Source: a virus
Length of the DNA: 21,000 bases
IMG/VR virus record: IMGVR_UViG_3300009451_000007
Span: 1 to 21,000 of that record
Strand: one strand, 5' to 3'
Position 1 is the first letter of the stretch, and each line of letters opens with the position of its first letter. This document shows positions 12,219 through 17,462 of this stretch, piece after piece. The position numbers were made by a program, and so were the translations under genes. Below the pieces are notes generated by a model, which did not search any database, was not told the origin of the DNA, and saw only the letters and a list, made by a program, of their open reading frames with translations.

Positions 12219-12292
12219 TAGTATCTTTATGTAATAATACAGGGCGAACCCTGAAAGTTACCCAGATGTAATATAAGGCTATGTCCTTTATG
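12219..12292 (+). repeat. TARTAYCTTTATG array, third spacer
   Basis: TAGTATCTTTATG (12219-12231) and a second CTTTATG at 12286-12292, 61 bp apart, or two 31-bp steps less one. A decayed copy in between (GTTACCCAGATGTAATATA) fits the missing middle position. Confidence 0.7.
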
Positions 12293-12465
12293 GGGGTCAT
12301 GTAATAATAGAAGTTTTTCTAAACTTACACCGAAAAATAGGTTTGTAATCAAATTGTAACAATGACCGTGATATATCTCATATGGGCATTGGGTTTGCGG
12401 GGTTTGTTACATTCTCATTACCTTGCAATTCCTATTCCTATCCATTACCTTTACATATGTCAAAG

Positions 12466-12515
12466 CAACAACGCCTAGACAACCGCTTAGGCGGTTTACA
12501 CGCAAAGGTAGAAAA
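12466..12515 (+). promoter_or_regulatory. Leader with two competing hairpins
   Basis: CGCCTA can pair with TAGGCG, or the overlapping AACCGC (12481-12486) with GCGGTT (12491-12496). The two helices share bases and exclude each other. An AAAGG ribosome site follows. The leader may be about 130 nt long if transcription starts near the TGATATATC at 12369. It could act as an attenuator or thermosensitive leader; not shown. Confidence 0.4.
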
Positions 12516-12791
12516 ATGAAATTCCAAATCATTGAGGAGACCGCACTGGAGTTTACTCCACGAGGTCGCAAGTCAAATGTGGAACCTGAATTGGTAGAGG
12601 CACTAAAGACCTTGCCAAAGGGTAAGGCTGTAAAAATTACAGACATGAAATTGAACCCAAAGACCGACACATTCAAGACCGACAAGGCTCGTGTCTCCGC
12701 AACAATCCGTTCGGCAGGCAAGCAAGCCAAAGTCAATGTCAAGATCATGTGGGCAACTGATGGTACACCACAGGTAGTAGTTGCCAAGTAA
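12516..12791 (+). CDS. RGRKSN-family protein, copy 1, 91 aa
   Basis: Opens with MKFQIIEETALEFTPRGRKSN. The PRGRKS stretch at residues 15-20 resembles the RGR/AT-hook type of motif used by AT-hook and Lsr2-like proteins to enter the minor groove of AT-rich DNA. A helical middle (PELVEALKTLPKGKAVK) is followed by KARVSATIRSAGKQAKV and a strand pair (VKIMWATDGTPQVVV). Two further copies lie at 13324 and 15484. DNA binding is inferred from the motif and from the palindrome-rich setting; no known family was recognised. Confidence 0.8.
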   Translation: MKFQIIEETALEFTPRGRKSNVEPELVEALKTLPKGKAVKITDMKLNPKTDTFKTDKARVSATIRSAGKQAKVNVKIMWATDGTPQVVVAK

Positions 12792-12816
12792 ACTTACCAG
12801 CGTGTAAGAATAGAGT

Positions 12817-12854
12817 AGCCCTTCCCCAACCCCCTGGGGAGGGGCTCTCTTTTG
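12817..12854 (+). terminator. Intrinsic terminator
   Basis: AGCCCTTCCCC (12817-12827) pairs with GGGGAGGGGCT (12836-12846) with one G-T pair, followed by CTCTTTTG. It ends the 12516 gene. Confidence 0.88.
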
Positions 12855-12863
12855 TTACAGCTG

Positions 12864-12930
12864 TGTAATTTTACACGCCTGTATTATTACAGGCAGGTGT
12901 AACTTTACTTTCTGCTAAAGTTACACCTGC
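12864..12930. repeat. Palindrome plus 15-bp inverted repeat
   Basis: TGTAATTTTACA (12864-12875) is followed by an inverted repeat GCAGGTGTAACTTTA (12893-12907) and TAAAGTTACACCTGC (12916-12930) with an 8-nt loop CTTTCTGC. The stem differs from the 12152 copy, yet both arms changed together, so pairing is conserved. Confidence 0.9.
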
Positions 12931-12959
12931 GGTAATATTACACGAATGTAATAAAACTT

Positions 12960-13035
12960 TAGTATCTTTATGGAATGTAATATTAGACACATGTAACTTT
13001 ATGGAATTGTAATCGTGTAACTTTAGGGCTTTATG
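12960..13035 (+). repeat. TARTAYCTTTATG array, fourth spacer
   Basis: TAGTATCTTTATG (12960-12972), then CTTTATG at 12997-13003 (31 bp on) and 13029-13035 (32 bp on). Each is preceded or followed by TGTAA words. This is the clearest three-copy phased array. Confidence 0.8.
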
Positions 13036-13058
13036 TCTGTGTAACTTTAGGGATTTGG

Positions 13059-13323
13059 TGATATATCAGTGAGAAAAAAAGTTTATGTAATTTTAGAATT
13101 AGCCTATTATTACACCAAATCTTTGATATCGTCATTAGTGCTGGTTGACCCCAGCCGAGTTCTCGCCATTAGGCGGGCTGTAAAATTACAGCCCTGCAAT
13201 TTTGGTCTCGGTGTCCAGCCTAGAAGTTGCGGGAAGGGTTCGGGTGTACGATCCAAAAATTACACCGAGGCTACTTTAGGCATAAAGTAGTTGTCACTTC
13301 TAAACTTACACAGAGGTAAGATA
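13059..13323 (+). promoter_or_regulatory. Long structured leader of the 13324 gene
   Basis: It starts at an extended -10-like TGATATATC. It then holds the palindrome GGGCTGTAAAATTACAGCCC (13175-13194) and a closed domain in which CTCGGTGT (about 13206-13213) pairs with ACACCGAG (about 13261-13268) around a GC-rich loop. The ribosome site GAGGTAAG precedes the ATG. An open GTG frame across 13069-13290 has no protein-like features. The layout suggests RNA-level control or a second operator. Confidence 0.45.
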
Positions 13324-13626
13324 ATGGCTGATAAGAAATATCAGATCATTGACGAAGCCGAGTTAGAGTTCGTACCGCGTGGACGCAAGTCCAACACGGA
13401 CGCCGAGTTGGTAGACGCTATGCGTAAACTTACATCGGGCAAGGCTCTCTCGGTTACTTCTTTGCAAGTAGACATGAAACTCACTGCGGAAGTCGTGAAG
13501 TCCGAGAAGGCTCGCATTAGTGCGATGCTTCGGGCTTGTGCGAAACAAGCAGGGGTTACTATCTCAATTCGCTGGTCGCTTACGGGCGTACCGCAAATTG
13601 TCGTAGTGTCTACTTCTAAGAAGTAG
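13324..13626 (+). CDS. RGRKSN-family protein, copy 2, 100 aa
   Basis: Aligns with copy 1 throughout: YQIIDEAELEFVPRGRKSN, AELVDAMRKL-SGKA, KARISAMLRACAKQAG and IRWSLTGVPQIVV. The body is slightly longer around residues 45-60. The best conserved part is PRGRKSN, supporting its importance. Coding is GC-richer than surrounding DNA. The gene is bracketed on both sides by the same palindrome, GGCTGTAAAATTACAGCC (13175-13194 and 13660-13677), a likely autoregulatory arrangement (inference). No simple terminator follows, but a large nested hairpin does. Confidence 0.8.
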   Translation: MADKKYQIIDEAELEFVPRGRKSNTDAELVDAMRKLTSGKALSVTSLQVDMKLTAEVVKSEKARISAMLRACAKQAGVTISIRWSLTGVPQIVVVSTSKK

Positions 13627-13659
13627 TCGTCCTTGACGATCGTGCGAGTAAAGTCGCAG

Positions 13660-13677
13660 GGCTGTAAAATTACAGCC
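13660..13677. repeat. Downstream copy of the gene-flanking palindrome
   Basis: GGCTGTAAAATTACAGCC, an exact 18-bp copy of the core of 13175-13194, here 34 bp after the stop codon of the 13324 gene. Confidence 0.85.
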
Positions 13678-13691
13678 TCGTAACAGAAGGT

Positions 13692-13785
13692 GGACTAGTT
13701 GGGCATAATATTCCAGGCGTGTAACAGTAGGCATACTGTTCCAGGCTTGTCTGAATAACCCCAACTAGTCCCCATAATTTTTATT
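13692..13785 (+). other. Large nested hairpin, terminator or small RNA
   Basis: GGACTAGTTGGG (13692-13703) pairs perfectly with CCCAACTAGTCC (13760-13771). Inside, AACAGTA pairs with TACTGTT (about 13723-13740), flanked by two TTCCAGGC words. It is followed by CATAATTTTTATTAC, a weak T-rich tail. The only terminator candidate for the 13324 gene; it could also be a processed RNA. Confidence 0.6.
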
Positions 13786-14088
13786 ACAACCAAGTAATAT
13801 TACACAGGCTGGTTAGTGTAATATTACATTCGTGTCATTTTTAGTATCTGCGTTTTCCTGTGTAATATTACCAACCGTAATATTACATATCCAATTTATA
13901 AGTTTAGTGTATATCTAAAAAAACATTTCCTAATAATATTTCTTATTATATTACTAATTACATTTTTTACAACCTTTATGAGAACCTTTATGATAATAAC
14001 TTTATTGGATTTCTTTTGGATTGGGTTTTTAGTTAGAGATAGCCCCGTTAGAATTAGTGATATGAAAAATAAGAAATTGAAAGATACT
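13786..14088. other. Cassette spacer with inverted repeat
   Basis: GTAATATTACAC (13794-13805) and GTGTAATATTAC (13816-13827) form a 12-bp inverted repeat, each arm itself a palindrome core. Further TGTAATATTAC words occur at 13861 and 13876, and two CTTTATG at 13974 and 13986, only 12 bp apart. An open frame from 13978 covers the right end but lacks a ribosome site before 14089. Confidence 0.6.
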
Positions 14089-14352
14089 ATGTCTCAGACA
14101 AATAACGATAAATGTCCTGAGCTATTATCTGATAATAAACATATTCAAGGTAATCACCAATATATTGTTTTATCTTCAACCCAAACTAATGATGAGTTTT
14201 TACCTACTATCCATTGTTATACCACTTTGGTATGCAAATACTGTAACAATATCCAAAACGAATACAAAACACTAAATTACGGCTTAGAATATCTATTAGC
14301 CGATAATGAAGATATAAATATAGTCCAAATAGATCCAACAACTAATTCATAA
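14089..14352 (+). CDS. CKYC-type small protein, second copy, 87 aa
   Basis: I start at the ATG at 14089, with GAAAGAT upstream and an MS-opening as in the 11462 copy; the frame could extend to 13978, but that adds a hydrophobic stretch encoded over spacer repeats. TIHCYTTLVCKYCNNIQNEY carries the CKYC pair (about residues 53-56) in the same context as the 11462 protein. The rest is acidic and polar. Function unknown; a half zinc site suggests dimerisation or metal binding. Confidence 0.6.
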   Translation: MSQTNNDKCPELLSDNKHIQGNHQYIVLSSTQTNDEFLPTIHCYTTLVCKYCNNIQNEYKTLNYGLEYLLADNEDINIVQIDPTTNS

Positions 14353-14368
14353 ACGAAAGGCAAATCCA

Positions 14369-14791
14369 ATGTCCGAGCAATTCTTTTACCCAGAACCTGA
14401 TGAAACTCTTAGCCGTTGGCTAGAGAATACTTTTGATCAATTACATGTTGTTTATAGAAATTCAATGTATTTGATACAGGCTGATGAAGTTACTCATCTA
14501 ATTGATAATCCTACTGCTAAGGCAACTCATGACAAAGTTCTTAGTCTTACTGTCAAACTAATGTCTTATGAATTCAATAAGACAAAGATAATTGATAGCC
14601 AAACAGTAACTACACCTGTTGCAGATTTTTTGTTTGATACATTAGATTTTGCAATTACTATGATTGATTTTTATACAAATGGTTTTGAATTTGAAGATTA
14701 TTCTTTACAAAATCGTTTAGTTGAAGAAGCAGATATTCTCATATCTGTTATCCGAGCTACATCTGAATTTTCATTAGAAAACAATCTCTAA
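14369..14791 (+). CDS. Hypothetical acidic helical protein, 140 aa
   Basis: The protein appears nearly all helical and acidic, with long amphipathic segments (AKATHDKVLSLTVKLMSYEF, then VADFLFDTLDFAITMIDFY). GAAAGG precedes the ATG and the gene follows the 14089 gene by 16 nt, so the two form one unit. AT-rich coding, unlike the GC-richer genes at 8457-13626. Family not recognised. Confidence 0.65.
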   Translation: MSEQFFYPEPDETLSRWLENTFDQLHVVYRNSMYLIQADEVTHLIDNPTAKATHDKVLSLTVKLMSYEFNKTKIIDSQTVTTPVADFLFDTLDFAITMIDFYTNGFEFEDYSLQNRLVEEADILISVIRATSEFSLENNL

Positions 14792-14810
14792 TGCAATTCC
14801 TAATCTTACG

Positions 14811-14848
14811 CTATTGTAAAATTACAGACCTCTAATATTACAATAGCT
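14811..14848 (+). terminator. Hairpin after the 14369 gene
   Basis: GCTATTGTAA (14811-14820) pairs with TTACAATAGC (14839-14848) around an 18-nt loop that itself contains TTACA words. It may serve as terminator or operator; the tail TATTATTCC is only weakly T-rich. Confidence 0.5.
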
Positions 14849-14862
14849 ATTATTCCAGTCGT

Positions 14863-14960
14863 GTAACATTACAGGCGTGTAACTTTAGAACGGAAGGGTG
14901 TAATATTACTTTTATGTAATATTACACCCTCGTAATATTACACATAACCTTTATGAAATT
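14863..14960. repeat. Palindrome cluster with 14-bp inverted repeat
   Basis: TGTAACATTACA (14863-14874) is followed by GGGTGTAATATTAC (14896-14909) and GTAATATTACACCC (14916-14929), a perfect 14-bp stem with a 6-nt loop. CGTAATATTACA and CTTTATG (14949-14955) come next, keeping the spacer order of the other cassettes. Confidence 0.85.
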
Positions 14961-15077
14961 CAATATATAATTTCTAATCCAATTCCCTACCTTTATCTGG
15001 CTGCAAATACCAATACATATCCTTATCCTGACCTTTATGAAAGCTTTATCTGAATACAATTCTTAACCCCATTTATA

Positions 15078-15114
15078 TAAAAAAATAAGGGCTAGGTTTT
15101 ACCCTAGCCCTTAT
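15078..15114 (-). terminator. Intrinsic terminator of the reverse-strand RGRKSN gene
   Basis: On the reverse strand ATAAGGGCTAGG and CCTAGCCCTTAT (15103-15114 with 15085-15096) make a 12-bp stem followed by TTTTTTTATATAA. The + side has no T-tract, so it acts on the reverse strand. Confidence 0.92.
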
Positions 15115-15139
15115 CTAAATCGGTAGTTATTTGTTTAGT

Positions 15140-15484
15140 TTATTTCTTAGCCTTAGGCTTATCTATTCCGAAACGAATTGCTGGAACAGTTTCCTTATGC
15201 CAACGGATTTCTGAAGAATAACCCAAACGCTTAGCCAAACCCCGAAGCATTGCCGAAGTTGTAGCCTTATAGTTTTTCTTATCCTTTTCATCAGTTAGAT
15301 CTGAAGGAATAGCCAATTCCGTAAGTGTAAGGAATTTCTTACCTTCAACCATTTTGTTAGCAATAATCGTATTCTTAATCTCATTCACAAATTCATCTGA
15401 AAGATTAGATTTACGACCACGCTGAACAAATTCCAAATCATTTTCTTCAATGATTTCAAATTTCATTTTTTTATTCTCTGACAT
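15140..15484 (-). CDS. RGRKSN-family protein, copy 3, reverse strand, 114 aa
   Basis: MKFEIIEENDLEFVQRGRKSN shows it is a third copy of the 12516/13324 family; KATTSAMLRGLAKRLG and EIRWHKETVPAIRF continue the match. It has an insertion in the middle (about residues 40-65) and a Lys-rich end (KPKAKK). It is AT-rich with AAA lysine codons, unlike the other two copies, so it belongs compositionally to the right-hand block. It has its own promoter, a good ribosome site (AAAAGGG) and a terminator, and stands alone between palindrome clusters. A DNA-binding role is inferred from RGRKS. Confidence 0.8.
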   Translation of the reverse strand: MSENKKMKFEIIEENDLEFVQRGRKSNLSDEFVNEIKNTIIANKMVEGKKFLTLTELAIPSDLTDEKDKKNYKATTSAMLRGLAKRLGYSSEIRWHKETVPAIRFGIDKPKAKK

Positions 15485-15563
15485 TTGTTTTACCCTTTTC
15501 TTTCTTTGTTGTTTTATCCAATATTTTATTTATTTGGTAATTAGATTACCGATTTAGAAACCC

Positions 15564-15592
15564 ATTCTATCGTCTAATTCAATAAAAACCAA
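15564..15592 (-). promoter_or_regulatory. Promoter of the reverse-strand RGRKSN gene
   Basis: Reading the reverse strand: TTGGTT (15592-15587), 17-bp spacer, TAGAAT (15569-15564). The predicted start is near 15557, giving a leader of about 70 nt. Confidence 0.65.
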
Positions 15593-16280
15593 CCTCACCC
15601 AAAAATTAATAAAATAAAGTTTTAATTGCTTACCCAATTATTCACTCAATTTTTGATCGGCTGCGGGGGATGTAATATTACACGCCAGGGGCTAATGCTT
15701 TAGATAATGCTTTACCTAAAACAAAATACGCTTGGTGTAATATTACACGATTGTAATGTTACATAGAGTACACAAAAAAAATTAGAAAACGCTTTATGTG
15801 AATAATTAGAAAATGTAATACCTTTATGGGGCGGGTATTAGACAACCTATTGTCTGAGTCAATTACCCTATTGTAATTTAGACCCTATTCAACATAGGAT
15901 TTCTAATTTAATCCCGCCCCTAATAGGCATCCCTATTCCCACACTAAATTTTTTATAAATATGCTTCCAAATTCCCTCATTTAATTTTGGGGGTATTCAG
16001 ACATAAATATGTTCATCTCTTCTATAGAGAATAGACACACAAATATCCTTCCTTATTTAGAGACATATAAGTTTGCGGGTTTGATTATTTATTCTACTAA
16101 TAAATTATTTCATTACAGAGATAATACCTTTATGGGGACTATATATGCATACAAATTATAGCTATTTATAAAAATCCTAAGGAATTAGGTGTTTTTAAGG
16201 CTATTTTGCACTGTTTTTACATGTTACACCACAATATTTAATATAATCTGTACCTTTATTGAGCATAAAGCACATGAATA
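15593..16280. other. Long non-coding AT-rich spacer with palindromes
   Basis: No convincing gene on either strand. It contains TGTAATATTACA (15671-15682 and 15736-15747) and TGTAATGTTACA (15752-15763), TAATACCTTTATG at 15816-15828 and again at 16122-16134, and CTTTATG at 15792. An ATG frame at 16009-16158 lacks a ribosome site and covers one of these motifs. This 0.7-kb stretch separates the forward cassette region from the reverse operon and could be an origin or control region. Confidence 0.6.
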
Positions 16281-16324
16281 TAGGTATACGGTATGCTATT
16301 TTTTAGGTACACGGTAGCCTATTT
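16281..16324. repeat. Two 21-bp direct repeats, 23-bp period
   Basis: TAGGTATACGGTATGCTATTT-like copies begin at 16281 and 16304 and differ at three positions. The words TAGGTATAC and GTATGCTA also make up the array at 1-125, so the two elements may bind the same protein. The second copy overlaps the 3' end of the 16319-16537 gene. Confidence 0.7.
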
Positions 16325-16537
16325 AATAGACCAATACCATATATCTTCTAATTCCTTATCAATCTCTTTTACCCCAGGTAATTGATCAACCTTCTCCTCA
16401 ATTCTATTCAGAGTCTTTATCAGTCTCTTCTCTCTGAAGTAATCCTTTAGTATCTCTATCATAGTAACCAATAGATATACCCCGCCAAATATCATGAAGT
16501 ACGAGGCAACCATTTTTAGAAACAATTCAGTAATCAT
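16319..16537 (-). CDS. Membrane-anchored coiled-coil protein, 72 aa
   Basis: One or two N-terminal membrane segments (LFLKMVASYFMIFGGVYLLV, residues 5-24) precede a charged helix with heptad-like spacing (LIKTLNRIEEKVDQL) and an acidic end. AAGGGATAAGGGAT gives a ribosome site. Last gene of the reverse operon, with no clear terminator; the 16281-16324 repeats follow. Function unknown. Confidence 0.65.
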   Translation of the reverse strand: MITELFLKMVASYFMIFGGVYLLVTMIEILKDYFREKRLIKTLNRIEEKVDQLPGVKEIDKELEDIWYWSIK

Positions 16538-16542
16538 ATCCC

Positions 16543-16740
16543 TTATCCCTTCTCAATCGTAAAGTGAACATTATGCCCATCTGGATTCTCATCTGTAGAG
16601 ACCATATGATCTATAACCTCATCCAGATCTAATTCCCGCTTGCATTTCTTACAATAAACCAGAACCTTTTCCCCAGCTTTTAACACACTCAAAGGGAAGT
16701 TCCCGTATAATTCCATAACACTATTGGCACTCATGTCCAT
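16543..16740 (-). CDS. Small CxxC zinc-ribbon-like protein, 65 aa
   Basis: CKKC (about residues 31-34) follows a hydrophobic strand (KVLVY), with two later His (VIDHMVS, GHNVHF) that could complete a zinc site. The start is uncertain: ATGs at 16758, 16740 and 16734 are in frame, and the first lies deep in the upstream gene; I use 16740. Function unknown. Confidence 0.55.
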   Translation of the reverse strand: MDMSANSVMELYGNFPLSVLKAGEKVLVYCKKCKRELDLDEVIDHMVSTDENPDGHNVHFTIEKG

Positions 16741-16891
16741 ACCCAAATTCATCCTCATTTAATAATTGTTCACATTCTTCGCAAATATCATAATAAAGCG
16801 TACCTGTTTGCGGATCTTGAAGGGCTCTAATTGCCCCAACTTTGATCTTAGTCATAAACGGAATATCAGCCTTGAATTTAAGATTAGTCAT
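16721..16891 (-). CDS. 56-aa CxxC protein
   Basis: The ATG at 16891 has an excellent AAAGGTGG ribosome site. The protein has a basic N-terminus (MTNLKFKADIPFMTKIKVGA), then CEEC (37-40) and a final GHEC, forming a possible Cys2-His-Cys zinc site. It overlaps both neighbours, as is typical for this operon. Unrecognised. Confidence 0.65.
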   Translation of the reverse strand: MTNLKFKADIPFMTKIKVGAIRALQDPQTGTLYYDICEECEQLLNEDEFGYGHECQ

Positions 16892-17042
16892 TTTCTGCCA
16901 CCTTTGTTTGTTCTATGATTGTTTTCATTCTTTCAACTACCTTCTTACCTTCTGTATAATGCCATGCTGGTCTATTAGTATTACCTTTTTCTAGCTCAGA
17001 TACCAGGTCAATAACCCATTGCATTTCTTGTCTATTAATCAT
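16884..17042 (-). CDS. 52-aa hypothetical protein
   Basis: MINRQEMQWVIDLVSELEKG... is soluble and helical, ending in an amphipathic helix (KKVVERMKTIIEQTKVAE). The start overlaps the stop of the gene before it by 8 nt and its stop overlaps the next gene by 8 nt. This chain of overlaps is the main evidence for the frame. Family unknown. Confidence 0.55.
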   Translation of the reverse strand: MINRQEMQWVIDLVSELEKGNTNRPAWHYTEGKKVVERMKTIIEQTKVAEND

Positions 17043-17238
17043 GGGTATGACCGTATTCCTCATATAAATCCCGTTTATATTCCTGAACCAGTATTCTAAG
17101 GTTGTTCAAGATGTTATGGATTTGCCCAAAGTCGGGGTGATCTTTTATAATAACCCCGATCCTGGTATTTTCCATATCCTCAACAAAACCCTTAATGGCT
17201 TCAATCCCTTTCTCCATCTCTTCCAGGGTCAAATCCAT
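17035..17238 (-). CDS. 67-aa helical protein
   Basis: Predicted all helical: TLEEMEKGIEAIKGFVEDME and IHNILNNLRILVQEYKRDLYEEY. I prefer the ATG at 17238, which has AAGGGA six bases upstream, over the longer frame from 17286, which lies inside the overlapping small membrane gene. Unrecognised. Confidence 0.55.
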   Translation of the reverse strand: MDLTLEEMEKGIEAIKGFVEDMENTRIGVIIKDHPDFGQIHNILNNLRILVQEYKRDLYEEYGHTHD

Positions 17239-17252
17239 TATCATTCCCTTAT

Positions 17253-17390
17253 CTATTCCCTGTTCCATTTGTATTCTTCTTTCCATTGAGTTCCGTATTG
17301 ATCATGCTTTTCAATTGCTCTTCTAACCACATGAATATGAAACTGAATGCCCGCAAATACGCCAATAGCTAATGCCAATATTGTCTTCAT
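17253..17390 (-). CDS. 45-aa single-span membrane protein
   Basis: A perfect AGGAGG lies 6 nt before the ATG at 17390. Residues 2-16 (KTILALAIGVFAGIQ) form a short membrane or signal-like segment, followed by a charged tail rich in Lys, Glu and Trp. No signal-peptidase or lipobox motif is seen. Function unknown. Confidence 0.6.
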   Translation of the reverse strand: MKTILALAIGVFAGIQFHIHVVRRAIEKHDQYGTQWKEEYKWNRE

Positions 17391-17462
17391 CTATCCTCCT
17401 ATCACTATAATTGCTGCTATTACCAATAAACCAAACACTCCTGAAATTATGTTTAATGTCAA
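17391..17462 (-). CDS. 23-aa membrane peptide, TTG start
   Basis: A TTG overlaps the stop of the upstream gene (TTGA), with AGGAGG eight bases before. The 23 residues are almost wholly hydrophobic (IISGVFGLLVIAAIIVIGG). Chance cannot be excluded at this length, but its codon-by-codon fit between two neighbours and the ribosome site favour it. Confidence 0.4.
   Translation of the reverse strand: MTLNIISGVFGLLVIAAIIVIGG

Noticed and set aside
12407-12787. Open frame on the reverse strand opposite the 12516 gene
   Set aside because: It mirrors a conserved RGRKSN gene, has no ribosome site and no family features.
13200-13270. Degenerate tRNA-like fold (GGGTTCGGG near 13235)
   Set aside because: No acceptor stem, D arm or anticodon arm can be drawn around it.
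13069-13290. GTG-started open frame in the leader of the 13324 gene
   Set aside because: It runs through a perfect palindrome and a paired domain, with no ribosome site and no protein-like pattern.
9430-13830. Integron-like cassette array with attC sites
   Set aside because: The spacer inverted repeats lack the attC RYYYAAC/GTTRRRY core pair and no integrase gene is visible, although the cassette look is similar.
9480-15763. CRISPR array
   Set aside because: Repeats are short palindromes at irregular spacing with no uniform spacers and no cas genes.
16009-16158. 49-codon frame in the long spacer
   Set aside because: No ribosome site, AT-driven composition, and it contains a copy of the TAATACCTTTATG element.
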